From positions 248,001-312,000 of the forward strand of contig NZ_BBYG01000008.1 of the NCBI RefSeq assembly GCF_001184025.1: DNA of 64,000 bases, in the 5' to 3' direction. Each line of letters begins with the position of its first letter. The stretch's first letter is position 1. The position numbers and the translations under genes are program-made. The stretch comes from Streptomyces maremycinicus. Lineage in GTDB: Bacteria; Actinomycetota; Actinomycetes; Streptomycetales; Streptomycetaceae. Positions 60,702-64,000 of the stretch are shown piece after piece. The notes under the pieces are model-generated. The model saw only the letters and a list, made by a program, of their open reading frames with translations, was not told the DNA's origin and ran no database searches.

Positions 60702-61691
60702 TCAGAGTTTGCGCAGGCTCAGGCGCTGCACCTTGTGGTCCTGGCCCTTGCGGACGACCAGCGTGGCGCGGCCCCGGGTGGGGGCGATGTTCTCCACCAG
60801 GTTGGGCTTGTTGATGGTGCGCCAGAGGGTGCGGGCGTAGTCGACGGCCTCCTCCTCGGAGACCTGGGTGTACTTCCTGAAGTACGAGTCCGGGTTCTGG
60901 AAGGCCGTCTGACGGAGTTTCCTGAACCGGTTGAGGTACCAGCGCTCGATGTCCTCGGCGCTCGCGTCGACGTACACGCTGAAGTCGAAGTAGTCGGCGA
61001 GGCCGACACGGGTGCGGCCGTCCTTGCCCGGCAGGGCGGGCTGGAGGACGTTCAGACCCTCGACGATGAGGATGTCCGGGCGGCGGACGGTGAGTTTGCG
61101 GTCCGGGACGATGTCGTAGATCAGGTGGGAGTAGACGGGCGCGGTGACCTCGCCCTTGCCCGCCTTGATGTCGGCTACGAAGCGGGTCAGCGCGCGGCGG
61201 TCGTAGGACTCGGGGAAGCCCTTGCGGGACATCAGGCCGCGGGCCTCGAGTTCCCTGGTGGGGAGCAGGAAGCCGTCCGTGGTGACCAGCTCCACGCGGG
61301 GGTGTTCCGGCCAGCGGGAGAGCAGTGCCTGGAGGAGCCGGGCGACCGTCGACTTGCCGACCGCCACCGAGCCCGCGACGCCTATGACGAACGGGGTGCC
61401 GGACTGGGAGCCCTGTTCGCCGAGGAAGGTGTTCAGGGCGCCGCGCAGGCCGTCGGTGGCGCCCACGTAGAGGTTGAGCAGGCGCGACAGCGGGAGGTAG
61501 ATGTCGCGCACCTCGTCGAGGTCGATGACGTCGCCGAGGCCGCGCAGCTTCTCGACCTCCTCGGCGGTCAGCGGCAGCGGAGTCTTCTCCCGCAGCGCGC
61601 TCCACTCGGAGCGGGTGAGGTCGACGTAGGGAGTCGCCTCCGGCCTGTGCCGGTGGGCGCTCCGGGGCATCGGGGAGACCGGAGAGATCAC
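60702..61691 (-). CDS. coaA: pantothenate kinase, type I
   Basis: 329 aa. First step of coenzyme A synthesis. P-loop [36 protein letters not shown] and [12 protein letters not shown] are typical of the bacterial CoaA type. ATG near an AT-rich start region facing glmS. Confidence 0.96.
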   Translation of the reverse strand: MISPVSPMPRSAHRHRPEATPYVDLTRSEWSALREKTPLPLTAEEVEKLRGLGDVIDLDEVRDIYLPLSRLLNLYVGATDGLRGALNTFLGEQGSQSGTPFVIGVAGSVAVGKSTVARLLQALLSRWPEHPRVELVTTDGFLLPTRELEARGLMSRKGFPESYDRRALTRFVADIKAGKGEVTAPVYSHLIYDIVPDRKLTVRRPDILIVEGLNVLQPALPGKDGRTRVGLADYFDFSVYVDASAEDIERWYLNRFRKLRQTAFQNPDSYFRKYTQVSEEEAVDYARTLWRTINKPNLVENIAPTRGRATLVVRKGQDHKVQRLSLRKL

Positions 61692-61819
61692 AGTCCATTG
61701 TTAACGGAGTTTGAACAGGATGGTGGGTGGGGTCCGTCACGCCCCGCCGGGGTGGCGTACACCCGTGGGAATTTCCGAAATCGGGCACGCTGAGGCTCTT
61801 TCCGTGCGGGATTCGGTCG

Positions 61820-61825
61820 TAGGCT
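61820..61825 (+). promoter_or_regulatory. -10 element implying a leaderless glmS mRNA
   Basis: TAGGCT ends 7 bp before the glmS ATG, so transcription would begin at or next to the A of the start codon. No ribosome site is seen. The -35 is unclear (TTTCCG, 15 bp away). Confidence 0.45.
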
Positions 61826-61832
61826 GCCGCGC

Positions 61833-63680
61833 ATGTGCGGAATCGTGGGATACGTGGGGTCTCAGTCGGCTCTTGAGGTCGTCATGGCCGGGCTGAGGCG
61901 GCTGGAGTACCGGGGGTACGACTCGGCGGGGGTCGCCGTGCTGGCGGACGGAGGGCTCGCCGCCGCGAGAAAGGCGGGCAAGCTCGTCAATCTGGAGAAG
62001 GAGCTCGCGGCCCGGCCGCTGCCGAGCGGGACGACGGGCATCGGGCACACCCGGTGGGCCACGCACGGCGGGCCGACGGACGCCAACGCGCATCCGCATC
62101 TGGACAACGCCGGGCAGGTAGCCGTCGTGCACAACGGGATCATCGAGAACTTCGCCGGACTGCGGGCCGAACTGGCCGAGCGGGGGCACGAGCTGCGCTC
62201 CGAGACCGACACCGAGGTCGTGGCCCATCTGCTCGCCGAGGAGTTCTCGGCGACGGCCGACCTCGCCGAGGCCATGCGGCTGGTCTGCCGACGGCTCGAA
62301 GGGGCGTTCACGCTGGTCGCGGCGCATGCCGGCGAGCCGGACGTGGTGGTCGGCGCGCGGCGGAACTCGCCGCTCGTGGTGGGCGTCGGGGAGGGCGAGG
62401 CCTTTCTCGCCTCGGACGTCGCCGCGTTCATCGCGCACACCCGGTCGGCGATCGAGCTGGGCCAGGACCAGGTCGTCGAGCTGCGGCGGGACGGGGTGAC
62501 GGTGACCGGCTTCGACGGGCGTCCGGCGGAGGTCCGGTCGTACCACGTCGACTGGGACGCGTCGGCCGCGGAGAAGGGGGGCTACGACTACTTCATGCTC
62601 AAGGAGATCGCCGAGCAGCCCAAGGCCGTGGCCGACACCCTGCTCGGCCGTATCGACGCCTCCGGCGCGCTGACGCTCGACGAGGTCCGGATCCCGGCCT
62701 CCGAACTGCGGGAGGTCGACAAGGTCGTCATCGTCGCCTGCGGTACGGCCTTCCACGCGGGCCTCATCGCCAAGTACGCCATCGAGCACTGGACGCGGAT
62801 CCCGTGCGAGGTCGAGCTGGCCAGCGAGTTCCGCTACCGGGACCCGATCCTGGACTCGCGGTCGCTGGTCATCGCGATCTCCCAGTCCGGGGAGACGATG
62901 GACACGCTCATGGCGCTGCGGCACGCGCGCGAGCAGGGGTCCAAGGTGCTGGCGATCTGCAACACGAACGGGTCGACGATCCCCCGGGAGTCGGACGCGG
63001 TGCTGTACACCCACGCCGGGCCGGAGGTGGCGGTCGCCTCGACCAAGGCGTTCCTGACGCAGTTGGTCGCCTGCTATCTCGTCGCGCTGTATCTCGGCCA
63101 GGTGCGCGGCACCAAGTGGGGCGACGAGATCCGGGCCGTCGTCCGGGACCTCGCGCAGATCTCCGGCGCGGTCGAGCGGGTGCTGGAGACCATGGGGCCG
63201 GTGCGGGAGCTGGCGCGGTCGCTCGCGGACAAGGACACCGTGCTGTTCCTCGGGCGGCACGTCGGGTATCCCGTCGCGCTGGAGGGCGCGCTGAAGCTCA
63301 AGGAGCTCGCCTACATGCACGCGGAGGGGTTCGCCGCGGGGGAGCTGAAGCACGGGCCGATCGCGCTGATCGAGGAGGACCTGCCGGTCGTCGTCGTGGT
63401 GCCCTCGCCGCGGGGGCGGTCCGTCCTGCACGACAAGATCGTGTCCAACATCCAGGAGATCCGGGCCCGGGGGGCGCGGACGATCGTCATCGCGGAGGAG
63501 GGGGACGAGACGGTGGTGCCGTACGCCGACCATCTCGTGCGGATCCCGGTCACGCCGGTGCTGTTGTCGCCGCTCGTCGCGACGGTTCCCTTGCAGGTGT
63601 TCGCGTGTGAGCTGGCGACCGCGCGAGGCAACGAGGTGGATCAGCCTCGTAACCTCGCGAAGTCGGTGACGGTGGAGTGA
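61833..63680 (+). CDS. glmS: glutamine-fructose-6-phosphate aminotransferase
   Basis: 615 aa. Makes glucosamine-6-P, the entry to UDP-GlcNAc. N-terminal glutaminase domain with the Cys2 nucleophile (MCGIVGYVG), then two sugar isomerase domains (VACGTAFHAG, AISQSGETMDTL) and the LAKSVTVE C-terminus. No glmS ribozyme is visible; the upstream gap is too short. No ribosome site. Confidence 0.97.
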   Translation: MCGIVGYVGSQSALEVVMAGLRRLEYRGYDSAGVAVLADGGLAAARKAGKLVNLEKELAARPLPSGTTGIGHTRWATHGGPTDANAHPHLDNAGQVAVVHNGIIENFAGLRAELAERGHELRSETDTEVVAHLLAEEFSATADLAEAMRLVCRRLEGAFTLVAAHAGEPDVVVGARRNSPLVVGVGEGEAFLASDVAAFIAHTRSAIELGQDQVVELRRDGVTVTGFDGRPAEVRSYHVDWDASAAEKGGYDYFMLKEIAEQPKAVADTLLGRIDASGALTLDEVRIPASELREVDKVVIVACGTAFHAGLIAKYAIEHWTRIPCEVELASEFRYRDPILDSRSLVIAISQSGETMDTLMALRHAREQGSKVLAICNTNGSTIPRESDAVLYTHAGPEVAVASTKAFLTQLVACYLVALYLGQVRGTKWGDEIRAVVRDLAQISGAVERVLETMGPVRELARSLADKDTVLFLGRHVGYPVALEGALKLKELAYMHAEGFAAGELKHGPIALIEEDLPVVVVVPSPRGRSVLHDKIVSNIQEIRARGARTIVIAEEGDETVVPYADHLVRIPVTPVLLSPLVATVPLQVFACELATARGNEVDQPRNLAKSVTVE

Positions 63681-63735
63681 GGAAGTTTTGAGCGGGGGGT
63701 GGGGGGTTCTCGCCGTGAGCGGGCGCGGGTACGTC

Positions 63736-63895
63736 GTGGCTGGTCGCGCAGTTCCCCGCGCCCCTGGGGGGCTGGACCGTCTGCGACGGTCCTCGCCCCC
63801 ATCCGTTTCCGCGTCCCCGCAGTTCTCCGCGTCCCTTGGGGGGCTGGCCCGTCTGTGACGGTCCAGCCCCCGGCAGTTTTCCGCGCCCCGCGGGT
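63736..63895. repeat. dispersed repeat copy 3 and tandem derivatives
   Basis: 63736-63765 matches the 30-bp repeat with one change. It is followed by two degraded copies (CGCAGTTCTCCGCG at 63818 and GGCAGTTTTCCGCG near 63873). Between them come GGGGGGCTGG and a CCGTC-TG-GACGG hairpin, repeated twice. The gap after glmS holds nothing else. Confidence 0.75.
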
Positions 63896-63918
63896 ACCCG
63901 TGGCCCGAGGGCGGTCTG

Positions 63919-64000
63919 TCAGCTTCGGGTGCGTTGTCTTCTGGCTGTGTAGATCTTCCAGGTGGCGAAGGCGAGGGGGAGTTCCAGGATCCAGACGCCG
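63919..64000 (-). CDS. 3' end of a gene cut by the window edge
   Basis: The minus strand reads GVWILELPLAFATWKIYTAR and then RQRTRS and a TGA stop. Codons are GC-rich at the third position, and the Leu/Ala/Phe/Trp run looks like the end of a membrane protein. Only 26 residues are visible, so the family is unknown. Confidence 0.5.
   Translation of the reverse strand, partial: GVWILELPLAFATWKIYTARRQRTRS

Noticed and set aside
61692..61832. glmS ribozyme
   Set aside because: The gap to the divergent coaA gene is short, AT/GC content and fold do not fit, and the promoter lies directly before the ATG.

Overview
The window is a piece of a Streptomyces chromosome core. The evidence is very high GC with GC-rich third codon positions, RpoB of 1161 aa and RpoC of 1299 aa starting from TTG and GTG, long actinobacterial extensions on S3, L17 and L23, and the order rpoB-rpoC ... 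rpsL-rpsG-fusA-tuf ... S10/spc/alpha operons ... rplM-rpsI-glmM ... coaA-glmS. No species is assigned.

Layout. 1-7.7 kb: rpoB and rpoC, ending at a strong hairpin. 7.77-28.35 kb: an accessory island between rpoC and rpsL, most of it on the minus strand. Read in the minus direction it gives a repressor-like HTH gene, tail terminator, tail tube, tail chaperones G and G-T joined by a probable -1 frameshift, small proteins, a coiled-coil protein, two tape-measure-like proteins, a distal tail (Dit-like) protein, four tandem paralogous fibre-like proteins, a hub-like protein, a tip protein, an amidase endolysin and two small holin-like membrane proteins. I see no capsid, portal, terminase, protease, integrase, replication, sheath or ATPase gene. 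The simplest reading is a domesticated, headless, non-contractile (F-type) tailocin. A small plus-strand operon (WhiB-like, zinc-ribbon, MerR/Xis-like) lies beside the repressor gene. A palindrome, CGTGCGCGCACG, recurs at three promoter regions of the island, and a near-consensus LexA SOS box lies in front of the tape-measure half of the cluster. Together these suggest repressor control with DNA-damage induction.

28.36-30.9 kb: divergent membrane glycosyltransferase genes. 31.2-35.5 kb: str operon (rpsL, rpsG, fusA, tuf). 35.6-37.3 kb: ECF sigma factor with a membrane partner. 37.8-47.6 kb: S10 and spc ribosomal operons. 47.9-54.5 kb: secY, adk, map, infA, rpmJ, rpsM, rpsK, rpoA, rplQ. 54.6-59.5 kb: truA, a membrane-anchored protein, rplM-rpsI, glmM. 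59.7-63.7 kb: DUF389 protein and coaA (minus), glmS (plus), then repeats and the end of a further minus-strand gene.

Other points of note: RpoB has Asn at the position of E. coli Ser531. A 25-nt stem-loop is identical in the rpsL and rpsJ leaders. The last 39 bp around the rpsK stop are duplicated downstream. glmS looks leaderless.
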